A stretch of 64,000 nt of DNA, from NCBI RefSeq assembly GCF_001625305.1, contig NW_017802491.1, positions 2,474,312 through 2,538,311 of the forward strand, written 5' to 3'. Position numbers and translations under genes: made by a program. Shown one piece after another: positions 14,101 through 26,204 of the stretch. The DNA is from Branchiostoma belcheri (Eukaryota > Chordata > Leptocardii > Amphioxiformes > Branchiostomatidae). Below the pieces are notes generated by a model, which saw nothing but the letters and a program-made list of their open reading frames with translations, ran no database searches and was not told where the DNA came from. Every line of letters starts with the position of its first letter. Positions within the stretch are counted from its first letter, which is position 1.

Positions 14101-17100
14101 GAGACTACATGTACTTGCTGGATGCGTCCCCCTTTCAAGGCAAGCCACCTGTTCTTACCTGTACACGTGAGAGGAAGCAACATTCCTAGGAAAACAACAG
14201 TCTCAAACACCAAAATCACACCTCTCCACAATTTGTATCATTTGGTGAAAGTATTACAAAATATACCTTCACCTGTAATATGTCTGTCAATGTCTGTTAC
14301 ATTTTGTTGTAGATGAAAACTGTATCAACATGGCTGACAAATACAAAAATACTCTGGTGATGGTATTCTTTATGTTGTGACTCTTGTTTTCCTGAACTGT
14401 AGCTTCCACAGAATGAACAGTATTCAGACATTTCTGACACAGATGACCAACCATGTTAGCCTGCTGTCATCCCTACTGCTCCTGTGATGAGATAAAACAA
14501 ATGCACTGACATTTTCAACATCTAACACAGACAACGTCATAATAATCCCAGCACTTCAGTTATAAAGACTTTGATTTATCCAATCTGTAATCATCTAATA
14601 TGTGTAGACCTATACCCCCTAGCTACTAAGCAGCAAGGAATATAAAGGCTTACAAAGGAATCTGAAATCCATTTGTCAGTGTGGACATCTCTTTCACATC
14701 CCTTGTCCTCATTTTGATAAATTTCTTTGGCTTCTCCTCCATATACCAATATCAATCCAAGCTTACCGGTAATACTTACTACATGGTGATAGTGAATAAT
14801 ATCTTCCTGCAGCTGTGTTTTACTTAGTATACACACTTACTTCCTCTTCATCAGTATAATGTTTGCGCTACAACACACTGCAAGGTGGACAGTGACCTAG
14901 AAAATCTCTCATATAGATTTCCAGTTTTGATATTTCAACACCTTGCATGTGTTCCATTCACTATGCTGTGTGCAGTATAGTCATGTACATGTATCTGGCA
15001 GGGATGGCTGAGGTTGTACACGTCTTCACAAGTGTTAAATGTATTTGATATGTTTTGCTACCAGTAACATGTGGTTGACATCTAAGATGCAAGAGTACTA
15101 AATGCAAAGGTTGATGTCTTTTTATGAGAAGTACACCAACATATTTACTATCTGTAAGTTGAGGTCATCAGTATCCAAACCTGAAGGCCATCCTACCTGC
15201 ACATGTCTGTACCTGTCTTGTGAATGAGTTTGCTACATATTGCTACAGTTTTGTGATAAAACTTGTTAGAAATAAGCACCAATTGCAGAACTTGACAAGG
15301 AAAGTCAGCATGTTCCATGTTCAGGTGTTCTGACAATGACTCTCTCTCCACCTGCAGAAGATAACACAGCCGGCTCCTCGACTGGTCTGGATGATATTCC
15401 CATCCCCTCCTCCGCCCCGCCCCTCCCCATAGGCACACCTGCACAGGTGTCACAGGTGAGAACACACTTTTCCAGCCCTACATAACATTATAGGTAAGGT
15501 TAAATACAAAATCCAGACAATGGTTGAGTGGAAAACACTCCATGTTTCATTATTGTATCTATGTACTGTACTAGACACTCAACATGTAATCCCTGGAGTT
15601 GGTATGAAGACATTAAAAATTGCATTTTCAAAATGTCAAAGTTCTCCATAAGCCCAGCACTTCACAGCCAGCGGCAACACAGCACCTGAGACTTCATCTG
15701 TTGTTTCTTGTTCCAAAACACAGGTTTTAGGAATGCTTTTATGTACTATTCAATTCATGTGGAAAATCAAATATTTACAAATGTTGAAGTATTAGGATGC
15801 ATCTGCACCAACCTACCATTACCATGGACAGTGTAACAACCTACATGTACAATATACAAAATGTCACCACTTTGACACCACATACCAAATCCTTTCAACA
15901 GCTTTTTTTCCACTATCCTGACTGCTACCTTTTTAACCATGACAACTAAAAGCTTGCATGTAACAATCAATGATGTTTACTTACAATTTGTCATTTTTAT
16001 CTTTTCCATCTGACTTTTGCTATGATTTTATGAAATTGATTTGATGACAGCATGTAACTACTTTCTACCCTTTTGTTGTTTCTTTCCTTGATTCTGATGA
16101 TTTCTCTTTGATTCATATTGCTTCCACACCAGATGTGGTCCCTCAATAACCACCTCCCACTAGTACACAGGCCAACACTCCGTCTGCAGGTATCTCATCA
16201 ACAGTAGAAGTGTCGTGGTAGTTACTTGTACAATCACCTCTGGTTGAAAGGTGTTACACCCTACAAAAATGTTTCATTCACCTGATTTTGCTCATTTTCA
16301 AAGCTGTATTGTCAGACTAATGAGCTCTGCAGCAAAACATGCATTTTGTCCAAACTGCATGAATGTGTGAGCATGCACCTTTCAACCAGCTAACATATAG
16401 CATAGCTGCACTGCACACCAGTATTTCTCCCTGCTGCATTTCCTCTGACCCTTACCATGTAGTGACAGTGTTGTCCCTCACCATCCCTGTTCTACTGAGG
16501 ATTTACTTCAGCTCTCCCCTGCCGTACAGGTGCCAATCTCCGCCCCTGTGTCGGGGGTGTTCAGTTCCATCAGCGAGTCGCTGACCCCGCCCAGTCTGAA
16601 CCCCATCGGCAAACCTCGCTCCCAGAGCTCCTCCACCAGCAGTAGCTTCTCCTCAGACACCGGGCTGGGGTCAGGGTCAACCTACCAGAAGGCACCGGGG
16701 TCGGAGAGGGAAGACAGTCAGGTGGGTGGAATGTAGGATTGGGTCGTGCTTGCTTTAGTTGAGTTAGGGAGAGTAGCAAATTAAAAAAAAAATGGAACAA
16801 CAATTTCTTGTTAACATTAAAAAAGACAGCCCGTGTCAGTCACTCTCAATACAAAAACAGGATGGTACAATTCCTTTACAAATGGAGTTGAAGCTCACAT
16901 TCAAAATACAGGATATTTCAAATCCAAGTTTTAAGTTCATTGTTCAAAGGAGAACATTGAAAAGACAGGGTGAAACATATAGCAAATTTAAACGTGTACA
17001 CTGTAGTTATATGAATGATGACTGAAAGAAAATACATGTATAACTTATAAGTTAGCGTAGATCCTAATGGGTAAGATTCCCTGTAAACTTCATACATAAA

Positions 17101-20100
17101 CTTTTTACATATAGACAGTCTCATTTTAGTTGTCCTCAATATCCTGACAACAAAAATTGTAAGGATATCTTATACTGTATGTCACCCTTAGACCATGCCA
17201 TGTTAAACATTAGAGTCCCCTCATGTGTTAATTAATGAGATCTTCAGATGTTCTTGTCTTCACTGCTTGTTTTGCTACATCCTTTGTTTTTTGTTTCCCT
17301 TGCACGTTGCAGTTATGGACCAATCCGTTCCATTTCCAGGCTCAGCTGAAGAAGCAGCTGCAGCTGATCGACAGCGACCCAAACCTGGACGAGCAGGAGA
17401 AGCTCAGGAGGAAACAGAACCTCCTGGGCACGGCTACGGCCGTCGTGACGTCGGTCGCCAATTCAGGGCCTCTGTCTAGTTCATTATCATCTATGACCAC
17501 CATGGTCACATCATCAACGTTAACCCCAACAGCTAGGCCTTTTTATCCTGCCTCTGACACAGTGGAGTCTGTTGTAGGTGCGTGTGAACACTGATATGGA
17601 AATACATGTAGCTGTAATACTGAAACTTTCTTTTATATGTTTTCTTGTTTGAATGAAATCTAACTGATATAACATGTGCAAGCTTAGGTACATGTACAGG
17701 AAGAGTCAAAGCTGAAGTTTTTGTTCACTGTATTGGTTGGCGATCTAAGGATGCTTGTTGGATTGATTTATAGATTAACAACCACTCAAAGAAGTAGTTT
17801 TTCATGTTGAGTGAATGAGTCTTATTATTTAGATGTTGTCTTTAACCGTGCCCTATAACTGACTGGTGTTTTCCATTCTGTGTGTAGGTTCTGCTCTAGA
17901 GGACATGAACCTGGATGATTTTGATGTTGGGTCAGCAATAGATAAGGAACTGGACAACGAGTCAGGCTCTGCAGCCAGCTCCAGTGCAGGACTAGGGCTA
18001 GGTGAGCATCAGGAAACACTAAGAAAAATGTGTTCTTTCCTCATAGTTTGGCCATTTGTTATCTTTAGTAGGAGCTATAAGCTTCCAGAAACTCAGTGTC
18101 TCAAGACTGTTTTTTTTTTCTTCCAGATTTTATGGGGTCCAACTCCTTGTCAAATTCGTTGAGTCAAGGCATTTTGAGTGGGGCAGGCTCCACCCCTGTT
18201 AGCATCCCAGGGTCTTTAGGAGCGTCGTCCACACATTCCCAGTCGCCCCCCTCCCCTCTAGGACAGCTGCCTCCTGCCTTTGTACCACAGCACATCCAGC
18301 AGCAGCAGCACCAACAGCAGCAAATAGAACAGGTCAGTCTAGGTTCATTCGTTGGTAGAGCAATAAATGTTTTCAATGAATAATCCTTTTACTGACCAAA
18401 GATTACTGCGTAAGTGAACCAGTTTTCCTGTCTGTTTGAAAGTGGACCCTAGCTCTCTTATAAAGTCTGTAGAGGTTACAAAAGCAAAAATCAGGACAGA
18501 TTTCTTCCACTCTATTATAATGGTTGGCGTAAATCTGCCCTGATTTTTGCTTGCTCTACAGTCCATGTTTTTGTTCTGTTTGCTACATGCATGGTTGGAA
18601 TAAATCTATTGTGATTTTTGCTTGTGTAACTTCTAAAGTTCATTCTTTTTCTTCTGTTTACTACAGGCAGCAGCAGCCTTCCTTAGCCAGCCTGCTCCTG
18701 AGATGAGGTCGCTGGGCTTCATGGACCTGGGCTCACAGAACTTCTCAACACGGGGGCCTCACTCCCCGCTGCTGTCTGTCGGGGGCAGCCACTCCACATT
18801 CTCATCTACCAATTCTACCAACAGTGAGGTGCAGAGGCTACAGGACGAACTCAATGCATGTAGAACAAAACTACAGTCCTGGGAGGAGTCCTGGCAGCAG
18901 GCAAAACAGGTCAGTGATGTACACTGTGTTTCCTCTGTAGCTATTGAAGGATGGGATTTTTTTTCACCCATTCAATTCATATGCAGGGCTGCAAATACTT
19001 TTGTCTCCATACCTGCACAGCAACATTCGAAGTTACCTGCACCTAGCCTGTGTATACAAGCTCTCGGCTGGACGTTAATGACCCCCACCCCCACCTAGGG
19101 GGGCGGCAACCTAGGGCGGCGGCCGCCAGGAGCGCGATTTAGTCAGGCTAACCTGCACCAAACAAGTTTTACCTGCACCAATCAGAATTAGGTACAGGTT
19201 AGGTGCAGGTAGACATCAGAAATACCATACACTTTTCCAACCTTACCTGCACCAAGCCCTGATATGTGATGTTTGTCTAGAGCTATTACTTCATGTGTGT
19301 CCTTAATACATGTCTTAAATTTTCTTCCACAGGCATGTGATGCATGGAAGAAGGAAGCTTCTGAATATGCAGAAAAGGCCAAAGCTGCCGAAAAAGAAAA
19401 GTTACAGGCAATAGTGGAAAGAGATGAGGTGAGTATGAAGAATATACACATACAGTAGTTATTTTCTTGTGTGTTCATTTTTATGTGTAAAATTTGAAAT
19501 TAAATTTGCAGTAAAAGATGAGCAATCCATAGAAGAAGTAGTAAACCATGTGTCATCCTCCTCTAATCATTGATTATTGTTTCCCTGTATTTAGGTTAGA
19601 AACCAAGCAGAGGTGCTGAGAAAAGAAATAGAAAATTTGAGTGGCGGGCCACACCTACATGTTTTGCAAAAGCTGTCCGACATGGAGAAGCTTCCCCTTA
19701 CAACATTGAGAAGTTACCAGCAACAACTGAGGCAAGATCTGGAGAGATTAGACAAGGTGAGATGTGGTTCAGGAAAGCATTTAGGGCTACAAAAATGTAT
19801 GTTTGGTTCACTCACACTATCACTAATTAGGTGGGGCGGGGTGTTACAAAATGTAGGCTTCATAACAAACAATGCCAACTTGTCATGTTTAGCCTTCAGA
19901 ATTACATGTGTAAATTGTGGTCACTGCCTGCTGTTTCCAACTTTGTATAACATACCAAATTGGGTAATTTTGATTTTTTCAATCTGTGTCTGGTATACTA
20001 ATCTTTTATTGATAATTTACTATGTTTGGATAACAGGACTATAGTACTACTATAGGACACACTACAAAATTCCTGAAGTCAGTAACAGCTAAATGGATCA

Positions 20101-20441
20101 AATACTAAAAGTAGCTTTGTTTCTTTCAGATAATAATTTTCAATGGCAAATTTCTTGTCCACCTGCTGCTTCATAAAGACTATAACTTGCTCCAGTAGCT
20201 TGTTGTGATGCTGTATGTTGTGATTCTAATGAAACTGCCTCTCTCTCTGCAGGTTATTTACCAGCTTCAGGCCATGAAGTGCTTGATATGTCAGGAGAGG
20301 AATCGCTGTGTGGCCGTCATGCCCTGCAATCACTACGTCATGTGTGAGGTCTGCGCTCCAGTACAGAAGGAATGCCCCTATTGTCACCTTCAAATACAAC
20401 AGAGGTCCACTGTTGTATTGCCTCAAGTTCCCTCATTATGA
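1564..20441 (+). CDS. UNK: Unkempt homolog: CCCH zinc-finger and RING RNA-binding protein
   Basis: Sixteen exons: 1564-1634, 1727-1936, 11743-12035, 12383-12518, 12764-12881, 13151-13235, 15358-15455, 16133-16189, 16530-16721, 17313-17577, 17888-18001, 18127-18332, 18667-18909, 19333-19428, 19595-19756 and 20253-20441. They total 2535 nt (844 aa; human UNK is about 810). Residues about 30-305 hold the CCCH fingers (YLKEF, CFHWHF, CAFAHGPHDLR, CRQGYACP, CQYCHTRTEQQFHPE, CPRGPFCAFAH). The middle is a Ser/Pro/Gln-rich linker containing the conserved FYPASDTVESV. Residues about 670-782 are coiled coil, and the C-terminal RING begins CLICQE near residue 792, with CNHYVMCEVC and CPYC. Known for the family: cytoplasmic, binds U-rich/UAG mRNA sites, represses translation and shapes early neurons. 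The start is the first ATG in frame, next to a GC-rich promoter. Exon 8 (57 nt, phase 0) is the least certain and may be optional. UNKL is excluded only by parsimony. Confidence 0.95.
4681..4723. repeat. 15-bp tandem repeat, about 3 copies
   Basis: CAGTGTTTACATGTG occurs twice in a row, followed by a degenerate third copy (CAGTGTATACATC). Confidence 0.85.
5143..5191. repeat. (AC)n microsatellite, about 24 units
   Basis: An uninterrupted AC dinucleotide run in UNK intron 2. The open frames crossing it are artefacts of the repeat. Confidence 0.98.
6266..6665. mobile_element. Non-autonomous TIR element (MITE-like), 400 bp
   Basis: The 34 bases at 6266-6299 (beginning AGGCCATGTTGATTTG) are the exact reverse complement of 6632-6665. 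No ORF between them resembles a transposase. The interior is AT-rich, with A13 and T-rich stretches and a CGCGCGC/GCACGCTCGC pair just inside the arms. The flanks are TA on the left and AA on the right, so a TA target duplication with one substitution is possible but not shown. Family not identified. Confidence 0.85.
10011..10351. mobile_element. MITE-like element with TCAGGGTTGGACAAGT termini
   Basis: The 16-bp termini are exact inverted repeats: TCAGGGTTGGACAAGT at 10011 and ACTTGTCCAACCCTGA ending 10351. CTGTA lies just outside both ends (10005-10009 and 10352-10356), consistent with a target-site duplication. The interior repeats ACTTGCCC and GGGCAAGT several times in both orientations, so the whole element can fold. 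It has no transposase and lies in UNK intron 2. Confidence 0.85.
18520..18666 (+). repeat. 71-bp tandem duplication at the 3' end of UNK intron 12
   Basis: Two diverged copies (from about 18520 and from 18591), each reading ATGGTTGG..TAAATCT..TGATTTTTGCTTG..TTCTGTTT.CTACA. The second copy supplies the real acceptor (TTTACTACAG) before the exon at 18667. An inverted copy of the core (AAGCAAAAATCAGGACAG) lies upstream at about 18483-18502, so a hairpin is possible. Confidence 0.75.
18984..19261. mobile_element. MITE-like element built of ACCTGCACC repeats, in UNK intron 13
   Basis: The ends are CAGGGCT (18984) and AGCCCTG (ending 19261). The interior holds repeated TTACCTGCACC and its complement GGTGCAGGT, a style close to the ACTTGCCC element at 10011. 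A second inverted-repeat segment (19044-19150) interrupts one ACCTGCACC copy. No coding capacity is visible. Confidence 0.65.
19044..19150. mobile_element. Nested GC-rich inverted-repeat insertion (107 bp)
   Basis: It begins TAGCCTG and ends CAGGCTA, exact inverted 7-mers. It sits between ACCTGCACC on the left and ACCTGCACC on the right. It is strikingly GC-rich (GGGGGGCGGC, GGCGGCGGCCGCC) compared with its surroundings. The position implies insertion into a pre-existing element. Confidence 0.55.
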
Positions 20442-22830
20442 GCCAACCGCTCTTAGCAAAATTAGACCCGTTGTAATGATCAGCCTTGTACTCCTGTTTC
20501 ACCAGCCTTTTCTAACTTCTGCTTACATTGTCGTAATGTATAACAAGCTAATCTTAACTGCATAGTGCTTAATCCATATACAGGAATCACCTACACTACC
20601 CAGTCTTTAGTGGGGAATATAACATTAGCTGCATTCCAATACACTGGAGTCTACACATGCAAGATAGTAGTGATTTTAATGAATCTCATTGTTGTTGTCA
20701 TGTGCATGTGTGTTTTAGTTCAGAGCATAGGCTTGTAGGGACACCTCAGTTTTAGTTTGTCGTCAGTCAGTGGACACTTTTGTGGTAGAATTAGTGCAAC
20801 CTAAATCATGTAGAAGAGAGAAAAGGCTGGAGATGCATCCTAACATTAGTACTGTCTTGGCTAGCCTGACTGCCTCAGTGTTGAATTAGTGTGTCATACT
20901 TTCATACAAAATTGATCTATCATTTTTAAATGAACAATTGGAGTCAGCCTATTTCAGGCATCAGTGTGACTTACAGCTAAAGAGAAAAAACATGATGAAA
21001 GACTACGAATACTCAGCCAAGACAGTACCAAAAATTGTAATTGTCAAATGTGGTGTCTTGTCTATGGATCGATGCAAAAGTTGGAAAACTCATGCCAAAT
21101 TGTCACACCAAGTCACCAGTGTTAAATAAGAATAATGCAATCTCTACTGCTTTTTGAAAGAACAGAAAATGCAGGAGTGGTCACCATTGTCAGATGGCTG
21201 TCCAGATTTAAACAGTTGGGATGTTGGCATTAGACTTTGGAACAAGACATCAGCATATTATATTTCAGTTGTTTCAACTTACCTACAACTATACTGCCTT
21301 TAAGAATTATTCTCTAATTTATGAGCGGTATTTTCACCATGCATTTGCTATTTCCTGACCTTAGAAATTTGTTTGCAATTTTATTTATTCTAGTACATGT
21401 AGTTTTTAACGTGTTGTGTGTTTGACATCGGGGTTCCTCGCTTGTGTCATGTCATCCTCAAATTCTTCTCACTTTAGTTGGCCCAAAATAATGTAATACT
21501 TACATGATATTACTCTTGAATGAAAAACTCGAACAGAAACTAGTCAGCCTTCACCATTTCACTTGAGGTAGACATTACAAATATAACTCCTAGAGCTAGC
21601 TGTTTTTGCCACAGAGATGGGAGTAACAGACCACATGTTTATGTATTTGGAACATGTTGAAGTTTGCTGGAGGCAATCTAATCATGTCTGCTTCAACCAG
21701 AATTGTTTTTCTCCTAAAAGAGGTCTACTACAGGCTTTGGGCCGAAGATTACAACAACTCTTACCAAAGAAATGTTTCCTTCAGAAAAGACTTAAGCTGT
21801 GTCACATCAAAGTATTAGGTTCTCAACTGGGATTATTGCTGAAACTTCTCACAGCTTAAAGGAATGATGATTGGAAAGAAAAAAAATGATTTGATTGTAA
21901 GTTGTAACAGTTAGATATTCAGAGATATCTATATTTGCCATTATGTAGCCTTACTTTGTTAGGTAATGCTTCATTTACACAGTCCTTTGGTTAGAATCAT
22001 TGTAGCTAAGAACAAGAGGCTACATGAAATTGTATAATTGATTAAGATACACTTAGATACATGTCCACAGGGCATGAGAGTAGAAAAGTTTACTCACTGC
22101 TTAGTACTAAGATATACTGATTAGCTGTGTGGGCTGATAGACTTCATAATTACCAGACACTTTTGCTGATGAAATACCTGCATCTTTATGTACCATGTAT
22201 TATGCCTGTCTCTTCAAACAGACATGGCATGTTTCATCACTATGATTGAAACACTTTCATCTCTTGTAAGTTGTTTGCAATCAGTCTGTACTCCTTCCTT
22301 GAAAGCGTGGAACCCCTTTATATTGTCTTTAAAGCTTACATATGATGCATTTAATCTGTTTGACTCAGTACCAACGAACTGCAGAGGTATTGCACCATCT
22401 CAAAGATAGATGCTCTGTACATGTTTTGCATTTGTGTGTAGGAAATTGTATGGACCAGAGCCAAATGGGTTCTACCTTGCAATTAGATGTAGAAGAGACA
22501 AAAACACTCTAGGCTGTTTTCCTTTTATTAAAGTGACATATTGTAAGATAGGTATGGTGACATAACCAGGGAATCTGAATTTCCAGATGAAATGAGATAG
22601 GCTTGGTAATCTGGTAGACATGACAGCTTGTTTTTGCTCTTGAAGTGGAAAGACTGTCCAAGCCAGTTGCAGATAAGGAATAATGTCATGAAGATGGTAG
22701 AATGGAACTGCTTTTATAACTTTGGATGGCTTACTATAGACATGCCTCACCCACTATGAACTGTTTTTGTAAGTTAAAGATGCCTAAATCAATAAAATTA
22801 TCCTTTGTAGGTTCTAATATTTCAAACATA
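20442..22830 (+). other. UNK 3' UTR with poly(A) signal
   Basis: AT-rich sequence after the UNK stop with only short open frames. An AATAAA at 22791-22796 is the best poly(A) signal, which would make a 3' UTR of about 2.4 kb. The extent is inferred from that signal. Confidence 0.55.
22791..22796 (+). terminator. Poly(A) signal AATAAA for UNK
   Basis: Canonical hexamer, followed after about 20-30 bases by T/GT-rich sequence (GTTGTTTGTGTTTTTTG). Confidence 0.55.
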
Positions 22831-25690
22831 CTGTTGTTTGTGTTTTTTGTAGTTATTTATGGTTTGCTAATTGAATCATTATAATGATTATATAGTTCTT
22901 TACTGCATCCGACTTCGTAAATGGCAGCACATTTGTAGGATGTTCCTCAATGAAAAAACGTTTTAGCTGTAAATGATAACAAAATAGTAAAAATGATTTC
23001 AATTAGTCACATTTATTGAGGTAACCTGTAACCACGAACAATAAAACGTGACATGATCATGACAGGAAAAATATATGCACATTTTAAGTACAGTGCTAAG
23101 TACATTGTATCTCATTGAGTTCTACCAACTTCCCGTCTATTTTCCGCAACAAATTTTTTGGAAGTGGAAATTAAGTGGTACGCTTTTGTAGCTACAATTG
23201 TCTTGGTGAGGAGATGGTACACAACAAATATATAAGTACGTACAGCATCAATATTCAACAGCTAAAATCTCGCCCTTGGTAACTACAGCTTACATATGCA
23301 TATGATGACATCATTACATGTTTGGAAATGAAAAGCAACTCCTGACTGATAGTCAAACAAGCCCGTTATGTTAGCCTTTAGAGTTTGGCTATGTTAAAGA
23401 TTTCGACAGTCTCTTCCTTGGTAAGGTACGGCACTGTTAACGTCCGCCAGATGACGCTGGCGCACGGTCCATATTCTTTTGAAAGTCATGGTGCTGTTCT
23501 CAAAATGTTCGGCAGGTGACACTGCTGTACGGTCAACGTTTGATCACTTGGACCACAAGTCAATCAATGGACCAAGGACATGTCCTTGATAGCATCAAGT
23601 GTCCGTGATCATTTGCTGGCATTAGCTTGCCCTTGATCGCGATTGGTGATGGTTTGCCTTTTGCGATTTTTTATCCGTCCCTGTAGAGACTGCTAGCAAT
23701 GGTCCATCCCAGAAACATACAGACATGATCAGACATTGAGACGTTAACAATCGTTGAACCAAGGAGGAGCCTGGAGTCAAGTCTTGTTAGCTTCAAGTCA
23801 TGGGGTAGCTACCGTTTGAAGCGGACTAGAGCTACAAACAACACTATACTAGACTCCAGATTCAATATTCAGATCCACGTTAAACAGTGTGATTTACTTT
23901 GCTAGTTCACCATTTCATACCAGTAGCAGTCCGATAAAATGTAAATTCAAATTGTTCAGAGGCTGCATTGGGATTGGCTATCTAAACCAAGCATCGAAAC
24001 AGTGTAGCCAGAAACATTGTGCTCCGATATCTATACCACGAGCCAGCGTCACTGCTCTCAAAACAGAAGTCTAGGGTTCGGCTTATTTGAGGCGATTTCT
24101 ATCGGGCTCTCTTTTTTGGTACAAATGGATACTGCCTGCCTGGCCAGCAAAATACTAGTATCTGCTTGGAGATTAGCGTTACACACTCTCTCTCGCTGCC
24201 GAGTTAGTCGGGCGTCCCTGGGCGTGCCGCTAGTAGCTGGCACGGTACTGTGTCAATGACCGGTAGGACGTCAATCTCATAGCTGCTGCGATCGACCTGC
24301 AGCACATACAAGATAACGTTACGGTCTTCAAGCAGATGTTAGGAGGGCAGATTCAACGTATCTTTACCTCTCGCCCCATAAAAAAGGTACCCTTAAAACT
24401 TCCCTCCGCAAAACAGTGTTCGTGAGGAGTAGGCCCTGAAGTGAGTACTACTTAGCCTCGTGGATTTCAAGTTCTTTGATCAGCTGCCGTTGTATTGGTT
24501 GGGTCCGGAATACACAAGGGCTCTTCAGGATGAAAACTAGCCTCCATAAAAGGTCTCGTGGCCGGCATGTTTTTGTTGTGGCTTCGGAAGCGATCAGACT
24601 CTGTTAGGAATAACTGAAAACACCCCCTCCAAAAGTCCCCTATGCAAACTCAAGTACTAGTAAAGGCCGCTAAGCGGGACATAGCGCTACATGGCTTGTC
24701 CCTCCTATTTTCTCATTTCGCAGAGTAGATTTGGGAGACTCCTGTGAGTGTGAATTGTTGCTCTATCTGTTATAAGAGTTCCGTGTGGCTCTTAAGGCTA
24801 ATGGCGAAGAGGACTGGCCAGTGAACGGGCGGCTAAAACTGCACTTGGACTACCCACGCACAATCGCGCGCGTGCGCACACGCACAAACACACGCACGTA
24901 CGCACCCAAACTGGCATTCATATTTCTAGGCGCACAAAGAAGGGTACAGTACTTCTTATCTGTGAGGTACAGTTCCTTTGGTTCCTTCTATAATAGTTCA
25001 GTATAAACAAAAGAACTGAAAATGTGATAGATAATTGTAAAACAAAAGATTGTGAATTTTAGGACTCTTTAGTGAATTCAACAATACTTCGTCTGCCGAG
25101 GTTAACGCCATGCAACTTTCAATGGCGCACAAAGTTTATTTAATTCAAAGGTAATTTAAGTGTCCCCTACTTGAATGTCGTGATGCCATATGGTGCTTAC
25201 ACCATACATACAAGTACACACCAGGCTATTCACCTGTACCTGTGTGGCTCACCGCCTTTATTTGGGGATGACTCAATGTGTTCTGAAAGGCGCCTAGTCT
25301 GACATGGTTCACCTCTCCTTCGGCATTGTCATGCACATTCTGCACGGCAAAAATCGTGACTTGGCATTTTTAAATGCATTTGTAGACAATGAAGGAAAAT
25401 ATACGTTACGATGCCGACCAGGTACCAGAGGTGTATGGCGCCTGCCAACATCTTCAAACTCTTGTTTAATATAGTCATCTACTGTAAGGTTACTTCTATT
25501 CACGTTGTTACCTTTACTGATCACTGAATATCTCTAGTAAACTGTGGCCCTCTTCTGCTTTATGTAACGGAAAGAAGGACGACTTGTTGAGGTTACTGAC
25601 CGATACTTTGTCCCAACGTTTCACGTGAACAAAGCAAACATACCCTCTAAAAACCTGGCCCAAGCTTATCCTCATATGTACTTTGGACCC
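22831..25690. other. UNK-ATF4 intergenic region
   Basis: No gene recognised. The region holds an isolated decamer GGACATGTCC (23576-23585) that fits the p53 half-site consensus, and a CGCA-type low-complexity tract (24845-24905). Open frames of 60-80 codons show no family resemblance. Confidence 0.5.
24845..24905. repeat. Degenerate CGCA/GCAC simple repeat
   Basis: Alternating CGCGCGTGCGCACACGCAC-type sequence within the UNK-ATF4 intergenic region. Confidence 0.75.
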
Positions 25691-25699
25691 TCACTTTCT

Positions 25700-25860
25700 C
25701 TCGGTGTCCGGCCCCGTCCACGTGGCTGGCGCCTTGCCTGACCAATCAGCTGCCAGCTCTCACATGATCCCAGCTGATGACGTCGGAGCCGTACAGACGG
25801 CTGATGCAACATCTGCCGCTGCACAACCCCGGTTCCGTTTGTCCTGGCGCACTATTGCCC
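25700..25860 (+). promoter_or_regulatory. Putative ATF4 promoter: E-box, CCAAT box, CRE-like site
   Basis: CACGTG at 25719-25724, CCAAT within ACCAATCAG at 25741-25749, and a CRE/ATF-like TGATGACGTC at 25775-25784 lie within about 65 bp. The spacing is typical of stress-gene promoters. A CRE-type element here would permit bZIP control, including autoregulation, but that is inference. The start site would fall between about 25800 and 26050. Confidence 0.5.
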
Positions 25861-26049
25861 ACTGTACGAAAATTAGTTCTCATTCATAAAAATAATTTTA
25901 ATAAATTTAGGGATAAAATCACCAGTTCATCAGTCAGACAATATTTTCTTTGCCTAAACATTGACTTAGAGTGTTGAAAAATATTCTTTCATACGGAATT
26001 TTATAATTATTGTACCTGTGGCGGAGGAATATACACGGTTCAAGAAGTG

Positions 26050-26061
26050 ATGTGGAGTTGA
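26050..26061 (+). CDS. ATF4 upstream ORF, 3 codons (MWS)
   Basis: ATG TGG AGT TGA in the proposed first exon. It is part of the mRNA only if transcription starts upstream of 26050. A very short 5'-proximal uORF matches the permissive uORF1 of known ATF4 leaders. Function is inferred from architecture, not sequence. Confidence 0.35.
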   Translation: MWS

Positions 26062-26151
26062 AAACCCCGACCCTCCGTCTGGTCTACATTCTTCTCTCAA
26101 TGCACAACCGACGAAGAAGTATATTCAGATTGCTCGGAAAATCCTTTCAGG

Positions 26152-26163
26152 ATGGCCGTATAA
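26152..26163 (+). CDS. ATF4 upstream ORF, 3 codons (MAV)
   Basis: ATG GCC GTA TAA in a strong context (A at -3, G at +4) in the proposed first exon. Three codons is the length known for vertebrate ATF4 uORF1, which allows reinitiation downstream. It lies 42 nt before the next strong ATG at 26205. Confidence 0.5.
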   Translation: MAV

Positions 26164-26204
26164 CAGGACCGCGGATTGCATTGGCAACCGCTGCACTTCA
26201 CACC

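Noticed and set aside
23576-23585. GGACATGTCC, a p53-type half-site
   Set aside because: A lone decamer fits the degenerate consensus by chance in several kilobases. No second half-site lies at a valid spacing.
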